A stretch of 64,000 nucleotides of DNA from Synaphobranchus kaupii (lineage: Eukaryota > Chordata > Actinopteri > Anguilliformes > Synaphobranchidae): NCBI GenBank assembly GCA_029718625.1, contig CM056391.1:782162-846161 (forward strand), given 5' to 3'. A program made the position numbers and the translations under genes. Shown one piece after another: positions 11,501 through 20,015 of this stretch. Every line of letters begins with the position of its first letter. Position 1 is the first letter of the stretch. Below the pieces are notes generated by a model that saw nothing but the letters and a program-made list of their open reading frames with translations, was not told the DNA's origin and made no database searches.

Positions 11501-14131
11501 TAGACCCTAAAGCTTCTCTCCGGCAACATCATGCTAATAAGATTATAGAGAGAACAGAATGTGCTTCAGAAATCCCAGTTCAACAGTAAACATCCTGAAC
11601 ATGACACAAAAACAGCACAAGCACAAGGCACAAATGTGAACTGTAAACACAAGACCTCCTTTTTCTCTATTGCTTAAAGGCCATATTGATGTTAGTTGGG
11701 CTCGTAGCAGTTCGCTGCTTCTCTCACAAAAAAGTGGGGATATTTGAATCATTCAGGAGACGCTATTAAACTAAAACCTCGGGGTTCGGCTCTCGTCTAA
11801 CGCAAGCAGACCATTAAAGTGAGCTTCAGCGAGTCACACAGCTGCCTCAATGTGAAACACACAAGTACACAAACACACACAAGCCAAAGTGTTTCATTAT
11901 CAAGGCGAGGAACAGGAGAACAGGGACCAGTAGTTAACAACCAAGACTGCCACTGAAAAACAAAAGGACAAATCCCACACAAACTCAAACACAAACTCAA
12001 ACACAAACACAAACTCAAACACAAACACAAACTCAAACACAAACACAAACTCAAACACAAACACAAACACAAACACAAACAAATCCCAAACTCAAGCTCA
12101 CACTCAAACTCACACTCACACCCAAACACAAACTCTAACAAACTCAAACCCGCAAGCACAAAGGCCGCTTAAAGCTGCCCCTGATGCCAAAAGAAAAAAA
12201 ACTGAAAAAAAGAATCAGCACAGGTAGCTGTTACCTTGGTGACGGCGGACGGCGGTCTGATCCGCTGGTTGGCGGCTGCATGGTTCTGCGCCGAGCCGGC
12301 CGCGTACGGGCTGTAGCCCAGCTGTGCGTTGGCGGGAGCCAGCAGCAGCTTCTTCAGCTGCGAGAACAAGAGAGGTGTGAGACAGGGGCCTGTGCGTTCC
12401 CCCAAATACACCTGCTAACAGACCCCCCAAATACACCTGCTAACAGACCCCCCAAATACACCTGCTAACAGACCCCCCAAATACACCTGCTAACAGACCC
12501 CCCAAATACACCTGCAAACAAACCCCCCAAATACACCTGCTAACAGACCCCCCAAATACACCTGCTAACAGACCCCCCAAATACACCTGCTAACAGACCC
12601 CCCAAATACACCTGCTAACAGACCCCCCAAATACACCTGCAAACACGTGCCAGAGGGACCGACTGATAGGATTCCGTCTCTGATAGGGTTCCCCGCTGGG
12701 ACCTCTGGGTAGTTTGTTTTTAAGATTCTCTGTTTATTCGTTCCGCCTCCCTCTCGCACCTACTTTACAGCACACCTACCTCCACACCAGTAAAATAATA
12801 CAATCATATACACAGGTGTGACATGCAAGCAGAAAGAAAGAAATAAAAAAAAACAATAACACATTTTTCATAGTGAAAAATAACAAAATGACTAAGACAA
12901 TGAGACAGTCAGATAAAGCTGTTAAAACAGCCAGGGCCACGAGGGATAAAATAATGTGTCTCCATAGCTTTGCTTTGCTTTGCTTTGCTTTGCTTTGCTT
13001 TGCTTTGCTTTGCTTTGCTTTGCTTTGCTTTGCTTTGCTTTGCTTTGCTTTGCTTTGCTTTGCTTTGCTTTGCTTTGCTTTGCTTTGCTTTGCTTTGCTT
13101 TGCTTTGCTTTGCTTTGCTTTGCACAGCAGACTCAGACTCTGACATGGAATTTATGCCATTCAATTAACTACCTGACTTACTAACACCTTTAACATGTGC
13201 AAAACCAATAACATGACCAAGGACTGGTCATGGTATTTGTTTTGCACCAATCATTGTTTTTGTTACTACTTTTGTGTGTGCTAAAAGGTTTTGCACGTGC
13301 TAAAGGACTTATAATCAGGTCAATAATGTGATTAAACTCAATTTATTTTTTAAATTACATTTCAGCAAAAACACTGTCCTAAGGTCTGCAAGATATTGTT
13401 TAATATGGACAATATATTCGATTCGATGCAACCACAATGACTTTTGTCTGTAACTTTGAGTAAAAAATAAAAAAAAGGTATAGTCACTTCAGTAACCTGA
13501 AAAGTTAATGCTATCTTTGGAAAAATGCACAAATTTGTCAAGTTGAAGTTAATGTAAAAACGCATTGCAGGCAGACCAAATCCAGGAGTACGGGAGAGGT
13601 GAGCTCACGTTCTCTGGAAAGCGCCGGAAGGGACCTCACCTCTCAATGCCAATACTTTATCCTGAAAATAGGGTGACATTTTTTTTTTCCTGCCGTGCAG
13701 CAGTAAAGCTAAACATAAACCTTGTTTTAATTTGTTACTCAGAATGAGGGACAAAGGGCATTGCGGTTATATTGAAAAGGTACATTCCAGATAAAATGAA
13801 TGGTATTAAATGTTAACCAAAGGGTTTAATGTGAGAGCGCACTGCGGTCATGTCGGGTCATGTAAGAGCGTGTGGGATTGGCGGCGGGGAACGCGGTTCT
13901 CTGGGAAAGTGGCGGGAGGAATCTCACTAGAGACGGCTCGTCGGACTCCGGGGTCTGGGCGGGGCAGTAGGGCGTGGTGGAGGGGGAGGGGCCAGTCTGT
14001 TGGCTGGCGTTGGCCACGCCCCCATCGGCCAGGGCCTCGAAGGAAGGCAGGCCGTCTTCGTCCACCGGGATGCTGTCCAACGTCTCCGTCAGCACAGCCA
14101 GCAAGTTGGCCTCGTTCTCCTCGTCAATCTT
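1..14131 (-). CDS. ppargc1a: PGC-1 alpha coactivator, partial gene (exons 3-8)
   Basis: Minus-strand gene with coding exons at 13928-14131, 12235-12357, 9990-10305 (or 9174-10305), 8286-8331, 8014-8087 and 1-948. All junctions are GT-AG and the phases join correctly. The product is a nuclear transcriptional coactivator of nuclear receptors and NRF-type factors that drives mitochondrial and oxidative gene programmes. Visible family marks are KIDEENEANLLAVLTETLDS, an LLKKLL nuclear-receptor box across exons 3/4, LRRPCAELLKYLT, SPFENKTIE, LTPPTTPPHK, QSELYAQLS, GDHDYCQ, LRDQEIRAELNKHFG and an RS stretch. These match PGC-1 alpha much better than PGC-1 beta or PRC. Exons 1-2 (activation domain) and the RRM-containing 3' part are missing from the window. 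The exons are unusually GC-rich against AT-rich introns. A teleost duplicate of ppargc1a is possible. Confidence 0.93.
1025..1692. mobile_element. Short inverted-terminus DNA element with internal 37-bp minisatellite
   Basis: The left end begins CAGGTGTCAGACTCCAGTCC and the right end closes with GTTTGACACCCCTG, an imperfect inverted match. This is the termini type CAGGGGTGTCAAACT common in fish hAT-like MITEs. From about 1062 to 1550 the sequence is about 13 tandem copies of a 37-bp unit that reads as a copy of the subterminal sequence itself (ACTCCAGTCCTGGAGGG plus GCAGTGTCTGCAG). No clean target duplication was found. A fragment of the same repeat occurs at 15790-15845 beside the N gap. Confidence 0.7.
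3238..3450. repeat. 43-bp minisatellite, about 5 copies
   Basis: Each unit starts CTCGAGATCTGACCGATTG and continues into a CCTGGAGAC block. Units alternate between a GCAGCATTGAA and a GACAACACTGGA tail, so there are two variant classes. It lies in ppargc1a intron 7. Confidence 0.85.
3623..3905. mobile_element. MITE with GGGCTGTGTCTGAATC termini, copy 1
   Basis: The left end is GGGCTGTGTCTGAATC and the right end is GATTCGGACACAGC, inverted with one or two mismatches. The interior is rich in tAGTATGCA/TGCATACT palindromic words. A second copy of the same family lies at about 46998-47259 in an rnf31 intron. No coding capacity. Confidence 0.7.
3906..4511. mobile_element. MITE (GGGTGCATCCCAATA type) with expanded GA-rich minisatellite
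   Basis: The left part (GGGTGCATCCCAATATTCTT, then CTCCACTCCCCCACTACCAC) and the right end (ending in GGAGTATTGAGCCC) match the ends of a compact relative at 33078-33360. Here the segment between the GGGGCACGGAGGA block and the right terminus is expanded to about 13 copies of a 26-28 bp unit (about 4118-4485) built on GGAGGTGGTAGTGGAGGAAG. The relative at 33078 has no expansion, so the array arose after insertion or in a sublineage. Confidence 0.72.
5266..5523. repeat. Compound (CA)n microsatellite
   Basis: About 258 bp of CA dinucleotides interrupted by GACA and GCAC units, in ppargc1a intron 7. Open frames on both strands here are only dipeptide repeats. Confidence 0.95.
7217..7710. repeat. 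Foldback/inverted repeat with a 69-bp direct duplication
   Basis: A 69-bp unit starting CACATACTGTGGCAGG is directly repeated at about 7220-7358. The segment 7320-7450 (TCTCCATATAAAGGC, then GACTTCATAAATCATACGTA) is complementary to 7585-7710 (TATGTATGATTTATGAAG, then CCTTTATATAGAGACTTC). This makes a hairpin of about 130-bp arms, typical of a foldback MITE. Confidence 0.7.
8014..8087 (-). CDS. ppargc1a: ppargc1a exon 7
   Basis: The acceptor TTTTTCAG lies before 8087 and the donor GTAAGA follows 8014. It encodes DHKESPFENKTIECALSLEL followed by SGTPG. SPFENKTIE is a hallmark block of PGC-1 alpha. It joins exon 6 through a split AAT codon and exon 8 through a split GGT codon. Confidence 0.93.
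8286..8331 (-). CDS. ppargc1a: ppargc1a exon 6 (46 bp micro-exon)
   Basis: The acceptor TTCTGCAG lies before 8331 and the donor GTAAGT follows 8286. It encodes (A)KPASLPLPLTPESS(N), matching the LSLPLTPES block of PGC-1 alpha. It begins in phase 1, which is the phase offered by both possible exon 5 donors. Confidence 0.92.
9174..10305 (-). CDS. ppargc1a: ppargc1a exon 5, short (9990-10305) or long (9174-10305) form
   Basis: The acceptor GCGCAG lies before 10305. The first 316 nt encode WENPWSSRQKG, LRRPCAELLKYLTSSEE, a lysine/serine region with about 36 Ser in a 45-residue stretch, and KKKPSPSPQQQHHQR, then the donor GTGAGG at 9989. This is the PGC-1 alpha exon 5 plus the Ser/Gln-rich insertion known in fish. 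The frame stays open for another 816 nt to a second donor, GTAACC at 9173. Both donors leave phase 1 and both fit exon 6. The extra 272 codons include KFIRYLHSYSLLPRE, resembling the IRYMHTYCLP segment of PGC-1 beta. Either an alternative donor or a separate exon could use this coding space. Confidence 0.8.
10306..12234 (-). other. ppargc1a intron 4 with repeat tracts
   Basis: Contains three near-copies of a CACTGC-CAAAA-ACACCACAGAAGAAG unit directly upstream of the exon 5 acceptor (10302-10410), a weak tRNA-derived SINE-like remnant near 10850-10985 ending in the GGATAAGAGCAGCT tail, AT-rich sequence, and a CAAACACAAACT tandem tract at about 11970-12130. No exon seen. Confidence 0.6.
12235..12357 (-). 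CDS. ppargc1a: ppargc1a exon 4
   Basis: Forty-one codons, phase 0 at both ends: LKKLLLAPANAQLGYS, then AQNHAAANQRIRPPSAVTK. The acceptor TTCTCGCAG and donor GTAACA are clear. It completes the LLKKLL nuclear-receptor-binding box begun by the last Leu of exon 3. Confidence 0.94.
12404..12643. repeat. 25-bp minisatellite, about 10 copies
   Basis: Unit AAATACACCTGCTAACAGA followed by six C. It starts about 46 bp upstream (gene sense) of ppargc1a exon 4, between the branch-point region and intron 3. Confidence 0.9.
12970..13124. repeat. (TTTGC)n pentanucleotide microsatellite
   Basis: About 31 uninterrupted copies of TTTGC in ppargc1a intron 3. Because 5 is not a multiple of 3, every frame is open, which gives spurious reading frames on both strands. 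Confidence 0.97.
13928..14131 (-). CDS. ppargc1a: ppargc1a exon 3
   Basis: Sixty-eight codons, phase 0, acceptor TTTTTCAG before 14131 and donor GTGAGA after 13928. It starts KIDEENEANLLAVLTETLDS and continues IPVDEDGLPSFEALADGG, nearly identical to vertebrate PGC-1 alpha, and ends ESDEPSL. It is the most 5' ppargc1a exon present. The exon 2 activation domain expected upstream is not found between 14132 and 18314. Confidence 0.95.
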
Positions 14132-14535
14132 CTGAAAAAGGGGCGGGGAAACCAGGGAAAGACATCCACAGAGCAATTAATATACGTCCAACACTCGGAG
14201 CACGCAAACACTTTTAAAATAAACTATTACTTTAGCTCTCAGGCAAACATCTGCTCTCCCCCGTCCTCAGGAATATTCTCTCTCTCTCTCTCTGCACAAG
14301 CTACTGTAGGTCTGTCAGTATTAGTAGAATAATGTGTCACTTTTCCCGTTTTCCAAAAAAAACAACAAGAATCTGTCAACGCAGGGCAATAAGGAAATGA
14401 GCTCTGACTGTAAACATGCACAATACTTCAGACACCACTTTGGCACCATATCAATCTTTAATTTGTACTTGTCCCTCACAAATAAATAAACAAACAAACA
14501 AACAAACATGTACCGAAGGACAGCAGACAGCATGG

Positions 14536-14946
14536 AAGAGTAGCATCTCCCCCAACAGGAAGAGTAACATCTCCCCCAACAGGAAGAGTAACATCTCCCC
14601 CAACAGGAAGAGCGACATCTTCCCCAACAGGAAGAGTAGCATCTCCCCCAACAGGAAGAGTAGCATCTCCCCCAACAGGAAGAGTAACATCTCCCCCAAC
14701 AGGAAGAGTAACATCTTCCCCAACAGGAAGAGTAACATCTCCCCCAACAGGAAGAGTAACATCTTCCCCAACAGAAAGAGTAACATCTTCCCCAACAGGA
14801 AGAGTAACATCTCCCCCAACAGGAAGAGTAACATCTCCCCCAACAGGAAGAGTAAACTCTCCCCCAACAGGAAGAGTAAACTCTCCCCCAACAGGAAGAG
14901 TAAACTCTCCCCCAACAGGAAGAGTAACATCTCCCCCAACAGGAAG
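14536..14946. repeat. 24-bp minisatellite, about 17 copies
   Basis: Unit AACAGGAAGAGTAACATCTC plus four C. Variants exchange AACATCTCCC, AGCATCTCCC, AACATCTTCC and AACTCTCCC. A 24-bp unit keeps reading frames open on both strands, so the repetitive open frames here are not genes. Confidence 0.95.
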
Positions 14947-15253
14947 CCTTTAATAAACGGACACACACTGCAGCAGACAGCACCCGGGGTGAAATAAAAT
15001 AAGGAATAAGCACCTGAAACGAGCACATTTTAGGGAGGGGGTGACAGAATGTTAACACCTTCTTCAGGAGTCTCAAATGCTGCTGGCGAAGGATGTAACA
15101 GGACACCATACTGAATAAACCATGGCCCTTTATTTTAGTTCTGTAAGACTCGCCGTTAATGATTAGTACAAAAAAGGACAAAAGTTAACATGGTTAACAC
15201 AGCGCTAGTGAGCGGAGGAATCGCCGTGGATTTCAGAAATGGAGAAAAGGGAA

Positions 15254-15396
<143 letters not shown>

Positions 15397-15925
15397 GCTG
15401 CACGGGGAAGGCCCGGTGGTCAGACCCGAGGAGCAGGAACCCTGGGTAGCGCACGGCGCGGGGGATTGCGTGCGAAGGCAGGCGTGTTCTGAGTGAGGAG
15501 GCCCGTCGCGTCGGATAGCGGATACGCTCGGGGTCTCCCAGCGAGCCCCTGAGTGTCCATTCGATTCATCAGCCATTACACGCCTTTATGAGAGGGAGAA
15601 AAATCCTCCTTTCATCTCTCTCACGCTCGGCTGGTCACCCTGGATACGGAATAATGCTAAATGACTTCACAATGAAGTCCTAATAATGTTCTCAACATCT
15701 GACACCCAGAAAAAGGATTGATTTTTCTCCTCGTTTTTTTTTTTTTGACAGACCCCCACCACAGATTTTTGCAAATTGTGATGTTTACGCACTGTGGCCC
15801 TCCAGGACTGGAGTTAACCCTGCAGGCACTGTGGCCCTCCGGGAGTGCAAAATTTTATTTTTTAAATTTGTTAAATTCAGCAAATAAATAGTAATTATGC
15901 ATAATAAATTAATAGCAAAGCCTCT

Positions 15926-16425
15926 NNNNNNNNNNNNNNNNNNNNNNNNNNNNNNNNNNNNNNNNNNNNNNNNNNNNNNNNNNNNNNNNNNNNNNNNNNN
16001 NNNNNNNNNNNNNNNNNNNNNNNNNNNNNNNNNNNNNNNNNNNNNNNNNNNNNNNNNNNNNNNNNNNNNNNNNNNNNNNNNNNNNNNNNNNNNNNNNNNN
16101 NNNNNNNNNNNNNNNNNNNNNNNNNNNNNNNNNNNNNNNNNNNNNNNNNNNNNNNNNNNNNNNNNNNNNNNNNNNNNNNNNNNNNNNNNNNNNNNNNNNN
16201 NNNNNNNNNNNNNNNNNNNNNNNNNNNNNNNNNNNNNNNNNNNNNNNNNNNNNNNNNNNNNNNNNNNNNNNNNNNNNNNNNNNNNNNNNNNNNNNNNNNN
16301 NNNNNNNNNNNNNNNNNNNNNNNNNNNNNNNNNNNNNNNNNNNNNNNNNNNNNNNNNNNNNNNNNNNNNNNNNNNNNNNNNNNNNNNNNNNNNNNNNNNN
16401 NNNNNNNNNNNNNNNNNNNNNNNNN
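15926..16425. other. Assembly gap, exactly 500 N
   Basis: The run is exactly 500 N, the usual placeholder for a gap of unknown size. It is flanked on the right by an (AC)n run. ppargc1a loses its 5' exons on its left side and avl9 loses its exons 2 onward on its right side, although both are on the minus strand. Confidence 0.98.
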
Positions 16426-18314
16426 ACACACACACACACACAGCCTGACAGATGGAAGGCAGGCGAGAAGCTTAATCTTCTGAAACACACACAGGGGAGG
16501 GAGGGAGGTCACCGCCCCCTCTCAGGTAACAGTTAATACCCCCCTCCCCTCTCTCAAGAACATATTGCCTGAAACAAAGCTCACCCCTCTCTCTCTCTCT
16601 CTCTGTTTTGTGTGTCATTTGCTGAACCCCCACAGGGAACACAAACGAGCATGTTGATTTCTTAAGCCCCATCTCCATCTACAGTAATTACTCTAAAAGG
16701 TGGAGGCTGCAGCTGGGGTCAGCCACCTATGGCCACAGCGCATCCCTTCAGGGCGCAAGGTGTGGCCATTCTCGTGCAATGCACCTGTCTTTCTGACAGG
16801 ACAGGTGGTGGACAGCGACAGTGGCGGGAATCGGGTATCGCGGAGACAAGCCATTTTAAGTGAAGGCAGTTGGGTTGGACGATTTGCAGCAGTTGAATGG
16901 CGCAGGCTGTTTTATTTCCAAATGGGCTTACTGTTAAGACCTCATACAACACCCACAAAAGCTCAGCCTAAACTGTTAAATGTACGCAGCTGCCCTGCTG
17001 TACACACTACTGTATCATTATATACCCAAGCAGAAAGAGAGCTGCTACGCCCCCGATCAGCAAAGAGTGTGCCGAGCTTTACAGAATTTACAAGAACAAA
17101 AGTGCCTCACATGGAGGCCAGTGGCTTCAAGCTTAACAGTTGAAAAGGACTGCGGGCTGTGTTGCTTATGACTGATTCCCCCACCACAGTGCAGAATAAA
17201 AGAAAGAGATAACTCAGTCCTCTTTTTCTCTCTCTCTACTCATTTTATCCCACACTGAAATTAAAATTAATCTGCAAATCTCTCTCTCTCTATCTCTCTA
17301 TCTCTCTCTCTCATTTCATGAATGTTTCATTGGCTTGACATATTTCAATACATTTCCAAAACTATACATGAATAAATAGCCTACGAACGACATTAAGCTA
17401 CAAAATAGGGTGCTCCTCTAAGGTGTGGATGCAGATCTCCACGTGGTTTTTCCAAACATTGCAGCCCAGTAAGGGTGTTATTCCTTAGGAAACGCTTCGC
17501 CGTTAGGTTGCATATTAGCCTCCAGAACTGTGGAAAGAGCATTCATTATGTTAAGCTCGACACGACAAAAGTTACACCTCTTTTGTAAGTAGGGGCTATT
17601 CTTTCGCATCAAAAATCAAGCTACATAATCCACCCTTTACATGTCAACAGCTTGATGGAAACGCTTTTCATAGCGAATGCACTTCTGCAGGCTCGTTATA
17701 CTTGATGTTCATTAGGGGTGAAATGCTCCAAATAATTAATTTGGCATTACATAACGAGGAACCGCTGCAGCTCCTGTACGTGGTACGTCACTGGTTCGCA
17801 TTTCTCTCACATTCGAGTAGATTTTCACTTGGGATTTCCATTGCTGACCCATGTCAGCTCAGCTAGATTGTGAAGTGGGTATTTTATATGGACGGATAGC
17901 TGGCTATCAGGTGCGACAGGGCTGTCAGGCTGTGTACGAACGACGCTGCCCGTATAAGCAGATCGATAAGCTGTCATTGTCAAACACACCTCCTTTACAA
18001 ACAGTGATTGATTTATTTCTGCGAGGAGCGATCTACTGACACTGGTACGAAGAGCTTCCAAACCAAATAGCCTGCTAAGGAGCCTTACCCCAAATAATTC
18101 CGACAGATTTAGCTACAAAGTTTTTTTCACCCGATCGTTTCATTACGAGACTGATCTTGAAAGACATGTTAACTTGCTAGCTACTTGGCTGGAGTTGTTG
18201 TCTTTATTTCAGACATGCATTCGTTACACAATACGCCAAACGCTTTACGATGCTGACGCTATCACTGTGCCACTGCTAGCCAGCTAGCTCGCAACACATG
18301 CCACACGAGCTTAC
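16426..18314. other. No gene recognised between gap and avl9 exon 1
   Basis: Contains (AC)n at the gap edge, CT tracts at 16588-16604 and 17220-17320, and otherwise unique-looking sequence. avl9 exon 2 (expected to begin VEFSYPP) was looked for on the minus strand and not found. Confidence 0.55.
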
Positions 18315-18398
18315 CTGACAGCCCTTCTTGTGATGAAATCCAACAACCACAATATGCAATACAGGCCCTTTGGGTTCTTCTTTGCCATGCGATTCCAT
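18315..18398 (-). CDS. avl9: AVL9 homologue, exon 1 only
   Basis: ATG at 18398 to donor GTAAGC after 18315, 28 codons: MESHGKEEPKGPVLHIVVVG then FHHKKGCQ. GPVLHIVVVGFHHKKGCQ is the invariant start of the AVL9 family (DENN-related proteins of late secretory/polarity traffic). The first residues before GPVL vary between species. It stands head to head with lsm5, as in mammals. No later avl9 exon is present before the 500-N gap, so the gene is truncated here by assembly or rearrangement. Confidence 0.9.
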
Positions 18399-18664
18399 GG
18401 CCCCTGCTATGTCAGCGCTTATAATGTGTAGTTATTGCGTTGCAGTCTCGATATAGCCAGAAACCAACACAGCTCCGTCTCCCCTGGATTGATGGCCGCC
18501 TCTGTTCGCAGTCACAAGCTCCGGGGCGTGACCTCGCTTCCGCTTCGTTTGACTGACAGCTACTACATGACGTCATTATGATAAACCATATTCCTCCTCC
18601 AGCGCCCTCGTCTGGTCATATATGAAACACATGAAATGTTTTTTTTTATTTTTGAAATTTAAGA

Positions 18665-19421
18665 TTTAAAGAGATAGTTCGGAATTTTGGACATAATGTC
18701 TCAATTACGACTTACCCATGATGTAGTTGATTGATGGAAACCATTTTCAGATAATTCCATGCTGTCCTTCTTTTGGACATACATACATTGCTAATGCTAG
18801 CGCAACTCTAAGGTAACTGCTAGCATCCACTACCAAACGCACTTAGACACTCCACAGTGCACCCAAAGCAAATAAAATACGACGACAGTCTATCAGGGTT
18901 ATTTTCAGTGATCTATACCATCATTTTTTAAGTCAAACTATCGTTGAATCCTTTACTTTGTGCTGAACTATATTCTCTGTGGAAGTACGGGCGGCGGAGC
19001 GATACTTTACGTTACCTACGAATGTAGTGCCGGCACTGGTCGAATACAACAACAAAGAAGACCAACAAGTTGCAATGGCCACGTTTGCTCCGCCGCCGTA
19101 CTTCCACAGAGAATATAGGTCAGCACAAAGTAAAGGATTCAATGATAGTTTGACTTCAAAAATGATGGTATAATCACTGAAAATAACCCTGATAGACTGT
19201 CGTCGTATTTTATTTGCTTTGGGTGCACTGTGGAGTGTCTAAGTGCGTTTGGTAGTGGATGCTAGCAGTTACCTTAGAGTTGCGCTAGCATTAGCAATGT
19301 GTGTATGTCCAAAAGAAGGGACAGCATGAAATTATCTGAAAATGGTTTCCATCAATCAACTACATCATGGGTAAGTCGTAATTGAGACATTATGTCCAAA
19401 ACTTCGGACTATCTCTTTAAA
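18665..19421. mobile_element. Long foldback element between avl9 and lsm5
   Basis: TTTAAAGAGATAGT at the left is matched by the inverse ACTATCTCTTTAAA at the right. The arms of about 350 bp are near-perfect reverse complements (e.g. GTAGTTGATTGATGG near 18724, CCATCAATCAACTAC near 19348; CTTCCACAGAGAATAT near 19099, ATATTCTCTGTGGAAG near 18969). Only a short loop of roughly 70 bp is unpaired. No transposase. It enlarges the avl9-lsm5 promoter interval to 1.6 kb. Confidence 0.85.
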
Positions 19422-20015
19422 TTATGGATGGAGGAATTTTGTTTTCTGTTGCAGAGCTTATGATGAGCTAGTAGGTTAAATAACATAAATAATTGTTCAT
19501 ATAAATTTAGCTGTTAATTATTCAAACTATAAATCTAGTCAACTCATATATAGCCAAAGTTGGAAGCTCATACAGCTTGTACACAATGCGCTTATTAAGG
19601 ACATTAAATACATGGTTTTATTATTAATAATAATAATAATAATAATAATAACTTTATATAGCACATTTCAAGGAATACAGCACAAAGTGCTTTACAGACA
19701 AATAAAAGAGAGGTGCAATAAGAACAAAACCTTTTTAAAGTTTATTGTTAGACTAATACTAATAGCAAGCTCTATGGATAACCTCATTTGAAACATTTCG
19801 GTAAAATATATGAGAAACATAGATCGTCCAAATGAAACACTGGGTGAACCCACAAGAACTGTTCTTAGACAGTTCCGTGTGATGAACCAGAACAAAATGT
19901 CCAGAGACTTCCTGTCGAGAACAAAGTTACATCACTTGTTTGAACAATAGATTATTTCTGTCTGTTTTCCACGTCGTTTCTTTGATTGATTGCTCATGTC
20001 TGTTCTCTTTCAATC

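Noticed and set aside
12873..13184. FALLC and KQSKA repeat frames
   Set aside because: They derive from the (TTTGC)n microsatellite.
1..14131. PGC-1 beta or PRC instead of PGC-1 alpha
   Set aside because: Exons 3, 4, 6, 7 and 8 follow PGC-1 alpha block by block. Only the exon 5 extension recalls PGC-1 beta.
14451..15026. Open frames of 190-290 residues over the 24-bp repeat
   Set aside because: The unit length is a multiple of three, so frames stay open on both strands. The peptide is a pure repeat.
18979..19173. Small genes on both strands in the avl9-lsm5 interval
   Set aside because: They are mirror images in the two arms of a foldback element.
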